Notes: generated by a model from the sequence alone, not told the origin. A stretch of 64,000 bases of DNA from CAYRHJ01 sp964424105 (GCA_964424105.1 CAYRHJ010000015.1:1-64000), one strand, 5' to 3'. Counted from the stretch's first letter, positions 26,628-35,855 are shown. A program made the numbers and translations.

Positions 26628-26704
26628 CCGTTCGCGCTTGACCGTTCGATCCATTCGGTGTATTCGGTACGAGGCAACAGGCTTGCGAGCGAAAGGAGCC
26701 CTGG

Positions 26705-28201
26705 ATGCCCGACCCCCGTCCATCTGAACGATTCCGCGATATTCCCGAGTCGCTGACGTTTGACGACGTCCTGCTCGTTCCTCTGCGATCGGGCGTGGTA
26801 CCCGGCGAGATCGACGTCGGCACGCGGTTCACCCGCCATATCCGCATGAACATTCCGCTGGTTTCCGCACCGATGGACACGGTAACGGAATCTGCGCTGG
26901 CCATCGCCCTGGCCCAGGAGGGCGGCATCGGGATCATTCACAAGAACTTGACCATCGAGCAGCAATGTCGCGAGGTGAACAAGGTCAAGCGATCGGAGAG
27001 CGGCATTATTTTCGATCCGGTTACGCTTCGGCCGGGCGACCCGGTTTCCCGTGCCCGAGAAGTCATGATGCTGCACAACATTTCGGGCGTTCCGATTACG
27101 GAGGCGGACGGATCGTTGCGGGGCATCATCACCCGCCGGGATTTGAAATTCCTCGAATCCCTCGATCGCACGGCGCAGGAGGTGATGACCAAGAACAATC
27201 TGGTGACGGCCCCGCCCAACACCAACCTGGACGATGCCGAGCGGATACTGAACCGGGGCAAGGTCGAAAAGCTGCTGCTGGTCGATGCCCACGGAAAGCT
27301 CACCGGCTTGATCACCATGCGGGACATTGAACGAAGCAGGGGATTTCAGCAAAGCTGCAAGGATGAACGCGGGCGATTGCGGGTAGGGGCCGCCGTGGGC
27401 GTCCATGATTACGAACGGGTCGAAGCGCTGCTGCGATTTGACGTGGACGTGATCGTCGTCGATAGCGCTCATGGCCACAGTGAAAACGTCATTCACACGG
27501 TGAAGGAAATCCGATCGCGATTCGATATCGAGTTGATCGCTGGAAACATCGCGACGGCGGAGGCGGCGGATGATTTGATCGAGGCCGGCGCCGACGCGCT
27601 GAAAGTGGGAATCGGTCCGGGCAGCATTTGCACGACGCGTGTGATTTCCGGCGTGGGTGTGCCGCAGTTGACGGCTATTCTCGACGTCGCAGGGGCCGCG
27701 AGAGCCGCCGATATTCCGGTGATAGCGGACGGTGGAATTCGCCGGTCGGGCGACATTACCAAGGCGATCGCTGCCGGGGCGCATTCGGTCATGATGGGTT
27801 CGTTGTTCGCCGGGTTGGAAGAGTCACCGGGCGAGCAAGTGACGTGGAAGGGCCGTCGATTCAAGGAATACCGAGGCATGGGTTCGATGGGCGCAATGAT
27901 TCAAGGGGCGGCTGACCGCTATGGTCAAGCGGCGGCTGCGGTCCGCAGCGGCAAACTCGTCCCCGAAGGGATCGAGGGTCGCGTGCCGTATCGCGGCCCA
28001 TTGTCGGAATTTGTCTATCAGTTGGTGGGTGGATTGCGCGCGGGCATGGGCTATTGTGGCGCCCCGACAATTGACGACCTGCGTGAAAACGGTAGATTCG
28101 TTCGCGTGACCCATGCGGGCGTCGTGGAGTCGCATCCACACGATGTTTCCATTACGAAAGAGGCGCCCAATTATGTGCTTGATATCCCAACGGATTCCTG
28201 A
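26705..28201 (+). CDS. guaB: IMP dehydrogenase
   Basis: Oxidises IMP to XMP with NAD, the committed step of GMP synthesis. 498 residues, normal for bacteria, with GGAG upstream of the ATG. The barrel is interrupted by a CBS pair (about 100-215, including SGVPITEADGSLRGIITRRD). The catalytic loop IGPGSICTTRVISGVGVPQ carries the active-site Cys near residue 309. ADGGIRRSGDITKAIAAGA and the phosphate-binding MGSLFAG are intact, and the flap region RYGQ with EGIEGRVPYRG is present. It is followed on the same strand, at 1 nt spacing, by a small exported protein, then a membrane protein, then guaA. Confidence 0.96.
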   Translation: MPDPRPSERFRDIPESLTFDDVLLVPLRSGVVPGEIDVGTRFTRHIRMNIPLVSAPMDTVTESALAIALAQEGGIGIIHKNLTIEQQCREVNKVKRSESGIIFDPVTLRPGDPVSRAREVMMLHNISGVPITEADGSLRGIITRRDLKFLESLDRTAQEVMTKNNLVTAPPNTNLDDAERILNRGKVEKLLLVDAHGKLTGLITMRDIERSRGFQQSCKDERGRLRVGAAVGVHDYERVEALLRFDVDVIVVDSAHGHSENVIHTVKEIRSRFDIELIAGNIATAEAADDLIEAGADALKVGIGPGSICTTRVISGVGVPQLTAILDVAGAARAADIPVIADGGIRRSGDITKAIAAGAHSVMMGSLFAGLEESPGEQVTWKGRRFKEYRGMGSMGAMIQGAADRYGQAAAAVRSGKLVPEGIEGRVPYRGPLSEFVYQLVGGLRAGMGYCGAPTIDDLRENGRFVRVTHAGVVESHPHDVSITKEAPNYVLDIPTDS

Positions 28202-28202
28202 C

Positions 28203-28841
28203 ATGCAAACAACGAAAAGTCAGACAACGAACGGGTGGACAACGAATAGGTGGACTTTTGGGGCTGCCCTATTTCCCCTGGCGATGACTGTGGTGGGTTG
28301 TCGCCCGTATCCGGATGTCTCCATCGACGATCTACCGCAATCGTCGATGGTCACGACGATGTCGGCTCGACGCGCCATCGATTCGACTGCGGCTGCGGAA
28401 ATCAGGGTGCGGCCTTTCGAGTTGTCCAGCGTTGATTCGCAGGACGGAATTGTCGCCCACGGCCCCCTGTGGATGGAAGATCCGTTTGAAGTTTCGGGCA
28501 GCGACGATGGCCAATTCGCTGTAACGACGGAGGATTTCGTGTATTTCCCCCTGGGGACGTGCCGTTTCATTATCAACACATTGTTGCTTCCGATCAGCAT
28601 GGTCATGGATCCGCCCTGGACGACGATGTGCAGCGACGGCGTGGAAAATCAGCGACCTGAAACCGGGATTCGCGAATTGCGGGACTCGCAGCGTTGTGCG
28701 GGTATGACGACGCCGTCCGACATCCACGACACCTGGGCATTTGAGCAGATGTACGCGGATTATCTGATCGCCACCGGCCATGAACCGCGATCGGATTCGA
28801 ACTTCCATTCCACGACCCCAACCGAGGAGGATCCAGGCTGA
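28203..28841 (+). CDS. Small exported (lipo)protein between guaB and guaA
   Basis: 212 residues from an ATG immediately after the guaB stop; an earlier in-frame start would lie within guaB. The N-terminal region has a threefold TTN/TTK repeat (three ACAACGAA copies in the DNA) before a hydrophobic segment ending in the lipobox-like TVVGC, so a lipoprotein is likely. The mature part has a hydrophobic stretch near 125-140 (FIINTLLLPISMVMDPPW) and a helical C-terminus. No family is recognised. Its location ties its transcription to guaB. Confidence 0.55.
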   Translation: MQTTKSQTTNGWTTNRWTFGAALFPLAMTVVGCRPYPDVSIDDLPQSSMVTTMSARRAIDSTAAAEIRVRPFELSSVDSQDGIVAHGPLWMEDPFEVSGSDDGQFAVTTEDFVYFPLGTCRFIINTLLLPISMVMDPPWTTMCSDGVENQRPETGIRELRDSQRCAGMTTPSDIHDTWAFEQMYADYLIATGHEPRSDSNFHSTTPTEEDPG

Positions 28842-28900
28842 ATTACGGAGGCGCCGCCCACGATCCTACCACGGTCAGTGAATCGGTCACGGTTACCCGT

Positions 28901-29839
28901 TTGGCCGGCGGCCTCCAGCGATGTCCACGCTGCTTGATTCCTGTTTCCGACGCGCCCGTCACAGGCCGTTGCCCTGATTGCGGCTCCGAACTTGTCCTTG
29001 ACGGTTCAACCAACATCGATTCGACACCGTTCGCACGAATCGACCGGCCGGATGTTCATGCCTATCGATCGATGCGTCGCTGGGTATACGGAGCCGGCGT
29101 GGAACGGTTGACGTTCCTGGCGCTCATTCGACCGTCGGTGGCATCGCGGCGGTTCGTTCGACGGCATCTGGCACTGTTGGCCTGGGCGGCGACGCTGTGC
29201 TTGTTGTCGACGGTGGCTTGGCATCGAGTCGAACGTACGGTGGACAACGCGGGCCTGATTAGGACCGCTCCCGCCGGGCGGGGTTGGATATTATTGGCTG
29301 ACGCCAAACAATCGGACCTGGCGTACGGACTGATCGGCGTGGGCTGGAATCCGACGTGGGCGGGCGTCACGCTGGCGATAGGATTTCCGCTGGGTTGGAT
29401 GCTGGCATACATGATTCTGGGATTAATGAACGTCGCACCGGCACTTCTGGTGCCGGGGGAGCGCCGGAAAGAGCAGCGACTCCGCGGCGCTGTGCATTAC
29501 GGATCAGCATTCGCCCAATTGATCCTGCTGGCGGCGTGGGTGGCGTTTTTGTCACCACTTGCGGACGTGCTGGTAGCGCGTGGTTGGATGTGGATTCCGC
29601 AATCAAGCCGCTGGTTGGTGGTGGCGGTCGTCATCGCCGCGGCGGCTGGATTGATGTGGTGGTTCTGGCTTATCCGGGCGGCGCTCACCTTGCCCGCGGA
29701 GATGGGTCGGGGCGTTTGCATCTATTATGTCATGGGCTTTCCGTGGTTGTTGGCGGCGACGATCATGGGATGGTGGTTCGGGATGGACCGACTGTTGACC
29801 ATCCTCGCGTCTGTCTTTCGTTTCAACTGGTCGGGATGA
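28901..29839 (+). CDS. Zinc-ribbon multi-pass membrane protein coupled to guaA
   Basis: 312 residues from a TTG at 28901; no ATG is available before the first CPRC, and the true start could be a few codons upstream. CPRC (about 8-11) and CPDCG (about 24-28) form a typical N-terminal zinc ribbon on the cytoplasmic side. About five to six hydrophobic segments follow (for example LALLAWAATLCLLSTVAW and WWFWLIRAALTLPAEM). Its stop overlaps the guaA start (ATGA), so the two are translationally coupled. The function is unknown; the architecture resembles planctomycete-specific membrane proteins with ribbon caps. Confidence 0.55.
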   Translation: MAGGLQRCPRCLIPVSDAPVTGRCPDCGSELVLDGSTNIDSTPFARIDRPDVHAYRSMRRWVYGAGVERLTFLALIRPSVASRRFVRRHLALLAWAATLCLLSTVAWHRVERTVDNAGLIRTAPAGRGWILLADAKQSDLAYGLIGVGWNPTWAGVTLAIGFPLGWMLAYMILGLMNVAPALLVPGERRKEQRLRGAVHYGSAFAQLILLAAWVAFLSPLADVLVARGWMWIPQSSRWLVVAVVIAAAAGLMWWFWLIRAALTLPAEMGRGVCIYYVMGFPWLLAATIMGWWFGMDRLLTILASVFRFNWSG

Positions 29840-31392
29840 ACATGCATCCGCAATCCATCGCCGTCATCGACTTCGGTTCGCAATACACACAGTTGATCGC
29901 CCGCCGCGTTCGCGAGCAGAACGTACACAGCATCATCACCGGCCCGAAAGTGACCACCGACGAACTCAAAAAAAACAATGTCGTGGGCATTATTCTTTCC
30001 GGTGGACCAGACAGCACCTATGCGGACGGCGCGCCCACGTGCGACAAGCAAATCTTCGAAATGAATTGTCCCGTCCTGGGCATTTGCTATGGCATGCAGG
30101 TCGCCTGCCGAATGCTCGGTGCCGAGGTCGCGCCCACGCAGACCAGGGAATTCGGCCGTGCGGATCTCTCCATTATCGAGCCGAGTGCACTCCTGACCCA
30201 TCTGCCCCGCGAGACGACCGTGTGGATGAGTCATGGCGACATTGTCCACCTGCTCAATGACGAATTCGTTGGGTTGGCCAAGACCTCGACGTGTCCCTTC
30301 GCCGCCGTCAGGCACCGGACCAAGCCATTCTACGGCGTTCAATTTCACCCCGAAGTGACCCACACGCCCGAGGGCACCCGAATCATCCGCAATTTCCTGT
30401 TTGATATTTGCAAATGTGCCGGCGATTGGCGTCTGGGAGACGTGATGCAAGAGACCGTCGCCCATTTGCAAAGGACGATTCCCCAAGACGCCCGCGTTAT
30501 TTGTGCCTTGTCCGGCGGCGTGGATAGCTCGGTGACGGCGGCCTTGCTTCAACGGGCCGTCGGCGATCGACTGGTCTGCATATTCGTTGATAACGGTTTG
30601 TTGCGTTTGAACGAGGTCGATGGTGTCGAAACGACCTTCAGAGACCATTTCAAGATAGACCTTCGCATCGCCCGCAAAGCCGACGAATTCCTCGCGAGAT
30701 TAACGGGTGTCAGCGATCCACAGGAGAAGCGTCGAATCATCGGCCATACGTTCATCGACGTTTTTGAACGAGAAGCCGCCGACATTCCGGGTGCGCAGTA
30801 CCTCGCCCAGGGTACGCTGTATCCCGACGTCATCGAATCCGGGCAGGGCATCGGCGGTACAACCGCGAACATCAAGCTGCACCACAACGTCGGCGGGCTT
30901 CCCGAAAAGCTGGGTTTCAAACTCATCGAGCCGCTTCGAAATCTGTTCAAGGACGAAGTGAGGAACATGGCCGAGCAATTGGGCCTGCCTCACGAGCTTG
31001 CCTGGCGACATCCGTTCCCCGGTCCGGGTCTCGCGGTTCGGATTCTGGGCGAAGTCACAACTCAGAAACTCGACCTATTGCGGCAAGCGGACAAAATCGT
31101 TATGGACGAGGTGGTGGCCGCCGGGTGGTACGACAAGATGGCGCAGGGATTCGCCGTGCTGCTTCCGGTCAGCGCAGTCGGTGTGATGGGCGATGGGCGG
31201 TCGTATGGCGATCAGTACGTCTTGGCTTTACGATTCGTCGAGACCGTGGATTTCATGACGGCTGATTGGGTTCACGCTGATCACGACATGTTGGCGCGAA
31301 TCTCGACACGGGTGATCAACGAAGTGTCACGAATCAACAGGGTGGTCTACGACATTTCCAGCAAGCCGCCGGCCACCATAGAATGGGAGTAA
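29836..31392 (+). CDS. guaA: GMP synthase (glutamine-hydrolysing)
   Basis: Converts XMP to GMP using glutamine and ATP. From the ATG at 29836 it has 518 residues and starts properly at MNMHPQSIAVIDFGSQYTQ; the frame is open upstream, but that part overlaps the membrane-protein gene. Class I glutaminase triad: Cys in PVLGICYGMQ (near 85), His and Glu in QFHPEVTHT. The ATP-pyrophosphatase loop LSGGVDSSVTA lies near 225. The dimerisation and XMP-binding C-terminus (HPFPGPGLAVRILGE, then SRINRVVYDISSKPPATIEWE) is complete. The 4-nt overlap with the upstream gene shows that it belongs to a guaB-to-guaA operon with two unknown genes. Confidence 0.96.
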   Translation: MNMHPQSIAVIDFGSQYTQLIARRVREQNVHSIITGPKVTTDELKKNNVVGIILSGGPDSTYADGAPTCDKQIFEMNCPVLGICYGMQVACRMLGAEVAPTQTREFGRADLSIIEPSALLTHLPRETTVWMSHGDIVHLLNDEFVGLAKTSTCPFAAVRHRTKPFYGVQFHPEVTHTPEGTRIIRNFLFDICKCAGDWRLGDVMQETVAHLQRTIPQDARVICALSGGVDSSVTAALLQRAVGDRLVCIFVDNGLLRLNEVDGVETTFRDHFKIDLRIARKADEFLARLTGVSDPQEKRRIIGHTFIDVFEREAADIPGAQYLAQGTLYPDVIESGQGIGGTTANIKLHHNVGGLPEKLGFKLIEPLRNLFKDEVRNMAEQLGLPHELAWRHPFPGPGLAVRILGEVTTQKLDLLRQADKIVMDEVVAAGWYDKMAQGFAVLLPVSAVGVMGDGRSYGDQYVLALRFVETVDFMTADWVHADHDMLARISTRVINEVSRINRVVYDISSKPPATIEWE

Positions 31393-31505
31393 CGACCATT
31401 TTAGATCGGCATCGGGTTCGAGATCGGTCACGAGGGCAGGGTGTCGAACGTCAGGCAGTGCCACGCGTAACCGTCTGCGGTGGATTGGCAAAGGCGACAT
31501 CCACG

Positions 31506-31526
31506 GAAAACGTGGTAAACGTTTTC
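31506..31526. promoter_or_regulatory. Inverted repeat GAAAACGT-N5-ACGTTTTC
   Basis: Perfect 8-bp arms lie 43-64 nt upstream of the reductase gene, and a third copy of the half-site (GGAAAACGTT) covers its start region at about 31557-31566. Repeated half-sites near a start suggest an operator, but no regulator is identified. Confidence 0.35.
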
Positions 31527-31569
31527 ACACGTCGGAGCCTGAACGCTATGGTCTGTGGAAAACGTTGCC

Positions 31570-32553
31570 ATGCCTGAAAACGCGAAAACAACGGCCCCCG
31601 CGAAACCCAAACACGTGATGTTGACGGGCGCTACCGGCTTCGTCGGGCGCAACGTTTTGCGAGAACTGCTGAAGCGCGATTACGTGGCGATTTGTCTGGT
31701 GCGTTCGAAAGAACACCTGGAATCCGTATCGCGAGATCTGGACGCGTCGCGTATCGTCGCGGTGGAAGGATCGCTGTTCGATGGGTCGGCGCTGAACGAT
31801 GCGGTGGCGCAGGCCCAGGCCGCCATCCATCTGGTGGGAATCATTCTGGAGCGCCCGTCGCGCGGGCAAACATTCGATCGCATTCATCGACAGGGCACCA
31901 GCAACGTCGTCCATGCCCTCGAACAGGCCAACGTCCGCCGCTATGTTCACATGAGCGCCTTGGGAACCAGGCCGACCGCCGTTTCAAATTACCACAAGAC
32001 CAAGTTCGCCGCCGAGGAACACGTCCGCGGCAGCGGTCTGAGTTGGACGATCTTTCGCCCGAGTTTGATCCACGGTCCCGACGGTGAATTCATGCGCTTG
32101 ATGAAGCGGTTCGTATGCGGTTTGATTCCCCCGGTCATTCCCTATTTCGGCAGCGGTCAGGCGAGATTGCAGCCCGTGTCGGTCAAAGACGTCGCCCATT
32201 GTTTCGTCGATGCACTGGAGCGAGAAGAGACCGTCGGCCAGACATATGAAATCGGCGGGCCCAAGGCCTACACCTGGAAGGAGCTGTATCGCGTTTGCCG
32301 GCGTTTGATGCCACGCGGACACCGTTGGAAGCCCATCGTTTCGTTACCGGTCCCCATCGCGAATATGGTCGCCCGCACCGTGATGAAGACGCCGCTCGTT
32401 CCGATGGAACTGAAGTTTAACGTCGATCAGGTCCAGATGTCGCAGGAGGACAGCACCTGTTGCACCCGTCTCGTCGAGCAGGTATTCGGAATCGAATTGC
32501 GCGATTTCGAAGATGAGCTGTCGCGATATGCGACTCGAATCGGTATGGTGTGA
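31570..32553 (+). CDS. NDUFA9-like SDR (complex I-associated type) NAD(P)-binding protein
   Basis: 327 residues from the ATG at 31570 (a GTG 15 nt upstream is an alternative). An atypical short-chain dehydrogenase: the nucleotide loop TGATGFVGRNVL starts near residue 19, then HLVGIILE, HMSALGTRP, YHKTKFAAEE (Tyr-x-x-x-Lys pair) and SGLSWTIFRPSLIHGPDGEF. FxRPSLIxGP and QPVSVKDVAHCF are typical of the NDUFA9/atypical SDR group, which in mitochondria is a complex I accessory subunit. In bacteria these proteins are of unknown substrate, often linked to quinone or lipid metabolism. It is a monocistronic-looking gene. Confidence 0.8.
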   Translation: MPENAKTTAPAKPKHVMLTGATGFVGRNVLRELLKRDYVAICLVRSKEHLESVSRDLDASRIVAVEGSLFDGSALNDAVAQAQAAIHLVGIILERPSRGQTFDRIHRQGTSNVVHALEQANVRRYVHMSALGTRPTAVSNYHKTKFAAEEHVRGSGLSWTIFRPSLIHGPDGEFMRLMKRFVCGLIPPVIPYFGSGQARLQPVSVKDVAHCFVDALEREETVGQTYEIGGPKAYTWKELYRVCRRLMPRGHRWKPIVSLPVPIANMVARTVMKTPLVPMELKFNVDQVQMSQEDSTCCTRLVEQVFGIELRDFEDELSRYATRIGMV

Positions 32554-32767
32554 CGCTATTTCCGATCCGACATAACGGAGACGTGTCGTACTTGCAATAA
32601 CAACCGGCTTTTGTGGGCATTGCACACCTGACGGGGTATTCACAAGCCTGACGCGGACGCTTGAAACGCTCCTGGACGCCGCTCCGGTTGACGACCGCAC
32701 GGCATTCAGCAAAATAAACACGAGTTAATTTGAATGATCGTCCTTCTGCGGTAGCCGACGTTCGACC

Positions 32768-33229
32768 ATGTATCGAATCTGCAAACTTTTCACCATCGAA
32801 AGCGGGCACATGCTCAGCAAGCATCCTGAACGCTGCCGCTTTCCCCATGGCCACAGTCGCACCGTCGAGCTGATACTCGAAGCCCCAACCTTGGACGGGG
32901 GTGACATGGTCTGCGATTTCAAATGGCTCAAAATCGCCATGGCTGACTTTCTGGACCAGTTTGATCATGCGCTGTGCATCAACGAAGCCGACCCACTACG
33001 ACAGAAATTGGCCGCCGAGGAGAATCGTCTGATCGTATTTGCGGAAGGCGACCCTACGACGGAACGGATGGCCAAGCGCATTTTCGACCACTTGGCTGAA
33101 TGTATTCGATCGGGCCGGGCCATGACAACACCCCACGGAACACGTTACAACATCCGTGCGGATGTGCGAGTCGAGCGCGTACGAGTCAGTGAAACTCCGT
33201 CCTCCTGGGCCGAGTATACCGGTGAATAG
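32768..33229 (+). CDS. queD: 6-carboxytetrahydropterin synthase (QueD family)
   Basis: A 153-residue T-fold enzyme of the queuosine/7-deazaguanine pathway. Zinc ligands His14 (IESGH), His27 and His29 (FPHGH) are present, as is the catalytic Cys23 in ERCRFPHGH. DQFDHALCIN and DPTTERMAKRI supply the remaining substrate residues, including the conserved Glu. The ATG follows a weak site. The queF gene is 208 nt downstream, which supports a role in queuosine synthesis rather than folate or biopterin metabolism. No preQ1 riboswitch is recognisable upstream. Confidence 0.87.
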   Translation: MYRICKLFTIESGHMLSKHPERCRFPHGHSRTVELILEAPTLDGGDMVCDFKWLKIAMADFLDQFDHALCINEADPLRQKLAAEENRLIVFAEGDPTTERMAKRIFDHLAECIRSGRAMTTPHGTRYNIRADVRVERVRVSETPSSWAEYTGE

Positions 33230-33323
33230 ATGACGGATGACGTTTGCCGGGATGGGCCGCCACGGTATTTCAGTTTCGGGTTTTTCGCCATGGTGGCGCG
33301 AGCAGGTTCGGACTGATCGTCTC

Positions 33324-33382
33324 TCCGGCGCACGCCGGAGTCCAGGCCGCGTTCTTCTGGATTCCGGCGTGCGCCGGAATGA
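33324..33382. repeat. Two type B REP palindromes
   Basis: CTCCGGCGCACGCCGGAGTC (about 33322-33341) and ATTCCGGCGTGCGCCGGAAT (33361-33380) lie between queD and queF. Both are CGCCGGA-type hairpins and recur across the window. Confidence 0.75.
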
Positions 33383-33437
33383 CGGGTCCCAGCGACTGCG
33401 CGATTCTTATTCATGAGCCAGTTGGCAAGAGGATGCC

Positions 33438-33806
33438 ATGTCCAACCCAGACCTATTGGAAACATTCGACAACCCACATCCGGAGCGCGAATACATCATC
33501 AACCATACCGTGCGCGAATTCACCAGCCTCTGCCCCATCACAGGCCAACCCGATTTCGCAAAGCTGATCATCCGGTACGTGGCCCATCTGAAATGCGTCG
33601 AGCTTCGAAGCCTGAAACAGTATTTTCACTCCTATCGCAACGATGGCATTTTTTATGAGGACGTTACCAATCGAATCCTCAACGACCTGATATCTCGTTG
33701 CCAGCCGCGGTGGATGCGGGTCATTTCCAAATGGACGGTGCGCGGCGGCATCCATACATCCGTCATTGCGGATCATGGCCCCATACCGCCAAACGCGTCC
33801 TATTGA
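33438..33806 (+). CDS. queF: preQ0 reductase (7-cyano-7-deazaguanine reductase)
   Basis: A 122-residue unimodular T-fold enzyme that reduces preQ0 to preQ1 with NADPH in queuosine synthesis. The catalytic Cys32 lies in EFTSLCPITGQPDFA with Asp39, and the QueF signature ELRSLKQYFHSYRNDGIFYE (NADPH site) is complete. The ATG is at 33438. The stop codon falls within the first unit of a 31-nt tandem repeat, so the extreme C-terminus (PPNASY) is repeat-encoded and may not be ancestral. Confidence 0.93.
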   Translation: MSNPDLLETFDNPHPEREYIINHTVREFTSLCPITGQPDFAKLIIRYVAHLKCVELRSLKQYFHSYRNDGIFYEDVTNRILNDLISRCQPRWMRVISKWTVRGGIHTSVIADHGPIPPNASY

Positions 33807-33878
33807 TGATTGAATTCCGCCAAACGGGTTCTATTGATGCTCAAACTCCGCCAAGCGGGTCCTATTGATGATTGAATG
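33786..33878. repeat. 31-nt tandem repeat, three units, covering the queF stop
   Basis: Units 33786-33816, 33817-33847 and 33848-33878 each follow CCGCCAA(A/G)CG(C/G)GT(C/T)CTATTGATG plus 8 nt. Unit 1 encodes the last seven codons of queF (including the TGA). There are no spacers between units. Confidence 0.9.
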
Positions 33879-34388
33879 GTGGAATGAAGTTGATCCGTGT
33901 TGGCCGTAGAACCGTCACCCCGGCGAAAGCCGGGGTCCAGACAAGCGTGCTGCCGTTCCACGCTTTCGCGGAAACGACCACCATCGTTCAATTGACCATT
34001 CATAGATCATTAGGGTGCCGATAATCCCGATTCTCGCCATTCCGCCTAGGTCGGTTATCAGGTTGGCCATTTCTGGTTGACTCGCCCCCGGGCGGGAAGT
34101 TCGGCAAATCTCGGACGAACTCGATCTTACATGCCTATAATTCATACGACTTTGCCGCGTTGCGACGTCGGTTTTCCGGCGAATTCTTTTGAAGTACGGA
34201 AGTTTTGACTTCCGCCGGACAATCTTGGTAGCATTGCGGTTGCAGAGGAGGAAGAGAGAACCCCGGCCACCCGCAGCTCATGTCACCCATGGGGCTTGCC
34301 GGGAAAGATGGAGGGAGCGAGATTCGCCCGCGTCGCGCCAACCCACACCGGTTGGGCGCCGATGGTGCGTACTCGGGAGGGAGAGAAA
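33879..34388. other. 510-nt region before the sigma-54 activator: REP and small hairpin only
   Basis: A type B palindrome (CCCCGGCGAAAGCCGGGG, about 33917-33934) and a perfect hairpin CGGAAGT-tttg-ACTTCCG (34197-34214) are present. No convincing gene is seen. The hairpin and the purine-rich stretch near 34245 probably belong to the leader of the downstream gene. Confidence 0.5.
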
Positions 34389-35855
34389 TTGCAGCAGTCC
34401 GATTCCGGGGTCGAAAGACTTCTCATCATTCAATTGTCACCCGCGGTGGCCGACGATATCGAGGCCGCCTTCGCGCGCGGTGCGCAGACGGTCCATCGTT
34501 GCGACTCGCTGGACGATGCCTTGCGTCGTGTGGCTGATGAACCGGTCTACGCCGTCGTGGTCGTGGTGCTGGACGGAGCCGCCCACCGCATACCGGAAAA
34601 CGGCGATGCGCTGATCGAAGGTTTTCAAGCCATCCAGCGAAAGTCACCCGACACCCAATTGATCGTCGTCGCCGCCTCCGCCTTGGAGATGTCCTTTTGC
34701 TGCGAAGCCGTGAACTGCGGCGTGTCGGGGTTCCTGGAATTCCAAAACGGGCGGCTCGACACCGCCGCGGTCGAAAAGCAACTGCAATTAGCGGACGCCC
34801 GATACCAACGTTTGCGGGCCGAGGCCAAACGGATTCACTCCGGCGAAATTTTCGATTCCACCGGCATCGTGGGTTGCAGCCGGGCGATGGCAACAGTCTT
34901 GTCGCAAGGGGCCCGGGCGGCGGAAGTTTCCGACGTCCCCGTTCTGATTTACGGAGAATCGGGAACCGGAAAGCAACTGTTGGCCGAGATGATCCATCGC
35001 CTCGACCCCAAGCGAGCCTCCAAGCCTTTCCTTTCCGTCAATTGCGCAGCCATCACCGGGACCTTGGCGGAAAGCGCGATGTTTGGCCACGTGAAGGGAG
35101 CGTATACCGGCGCGACCGAATCGCGTGCCGGATATTTTCGCGCCGCCGACGGCGGGACGGTTTTTCTCGACGAAATCGGTGACCTTGCGCCGGAACTGCA
35201 ACCCAAGCTCTTGCGCTTTTTGCAAGAAGGCGTGGTCATGCCCGTCGGATCGGACACCGAACATCCCACCGACGTCCGCATCATCGCCGCAGCCAACCGG
35301 CGCATTCCCGCTCTCGTGGAGGAGGGCCTCTTCCGATTGGACCTCTATCAACGACTCAACGTGATTTCCTTTGAAATACCGCCGCTGCGGGAACGACGCG
35401 AGGACATCACCCTGCTGATCGACTTCTTCGTCAAGAAGTATAGCCGATACTATGACAAGCCCATCAAACGTATCGAGCCGCGCGTCTATGACTTGTTCAC
35501 GCGAGCCGCACTCCAGGGCAATGTTCGAGAGCTGGAAAACACGATCCGCCGCATGTTGGCCATGAAAACCATCGGTGACGAAATCACGCTGAATGACGTT
35601 CCCTCGTCCATATTGGCCGGTTACGTCAAACCCGTTCGCCGAGAGGAAACCCTGCTTCCCAAGGAAATCGTCGAGTCGGTGGCGGGGTTGATCATGTCCG
35701 GTGCGTTGACGCTTCCCGAATTCGTGGACGAATGTGAGCGACTCATTTTGGGCCATGCCATCGAGCAGAATCGTGACGGCAACGCCGATCTATCACAACA
35801 ACTGGGTCTGTCGACGCGCACGCTTTACAATAAACGCCGCAAGCATGCCCTGTAG
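34389..35855 (+). CDS. Sigma-54-dependent transcription activator (NtrC family)
   Basis: I chose a TTG start at 34389 because GGGAGGGAGAG lies about six nt upstream; earlier in-frame starts (34296, 34308, 34362) lack such a site. 488 residues. The N-terminal part (about 10-125, LLIIQLSPAVADDIEAA) resembles a receiver fold without the usual acidic pocket. The AAA+ domain has GESGTGKQLL (Walker A), GAYTGA (a variant of GAFTGA, the sigma-54 contact loop) and GGTVFLDEIGDL (Walker B). ADLSQQLGLSTRTLYNKRRK is a Fis-type DNA-binding helix-turn-helix. It activates RNA polymerase with sigma-54; its target genes and signal are unknown. No sensor kinase adjoins it. Confidence 0.85.
   Translation: MQQSDSGVERLLIIQLSPAVADDIEAAFARGAQTVHRCDSLDDALRRVADEPVYAVVVVVLDGAAHRIPENGDALIEGFQAIQRKSPDTQLIVVAASALEMSFCCEAVNCGVSGFLEFQNGRLDTAAVEKQLQLADARYQRLRAEAKRIHSGEIFDSTGIVGCSRAMATVLSQGARAAEVSDVPVLIYGESGTGKQLLAEMIHRLDPKRASKPFLSVNCAAITGTLAESAMFGHVKGAYTGATESRAGYFRAADGGTVFLDEIGDLAPELQPKLLRFLQEGVVMPVGSDTEHPTDVRIIAAANRRIPALVEEGLFRLDLYQRLNVISFEIPPLRERREDITLLIDFFVKKYSRYYDKPIKRIEPRVYDLFTRAALQGNVRELENTIRRMLAMKTIGDEITLNDVPSSILAGYVKPVRREETLLPKEIVESVAGLIMSGALTLPEFVDECERLILGHAIEQNRDGNADLSQQLGLSTRTLYNKRRKHAL

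Noticed and set aside
29725..30648. 307-codon minus-strand frame opposite guaA
   Set aside because: It is antisense to the highly conserved glutaminase and ATP-binding motifs of guaA.
32554..32767. preQ1 riboswitch upstream of queD
   Set aside because: No recognisable preQ1 aptamer core was seen in this AT/GC-mixed gap.
33786..33878. CRISPR-like array after queF
   Set aside because: The 31-nt units are directly adjacent without unique spacers, there are only three, and no cas gene is in the window.
34220..34250. Sigma-54-type promoter (GG...GC) before the activator gene
   Set aside because: The GG and GC elements near 34225-34240 are 13 nt apart rather than the required 10.
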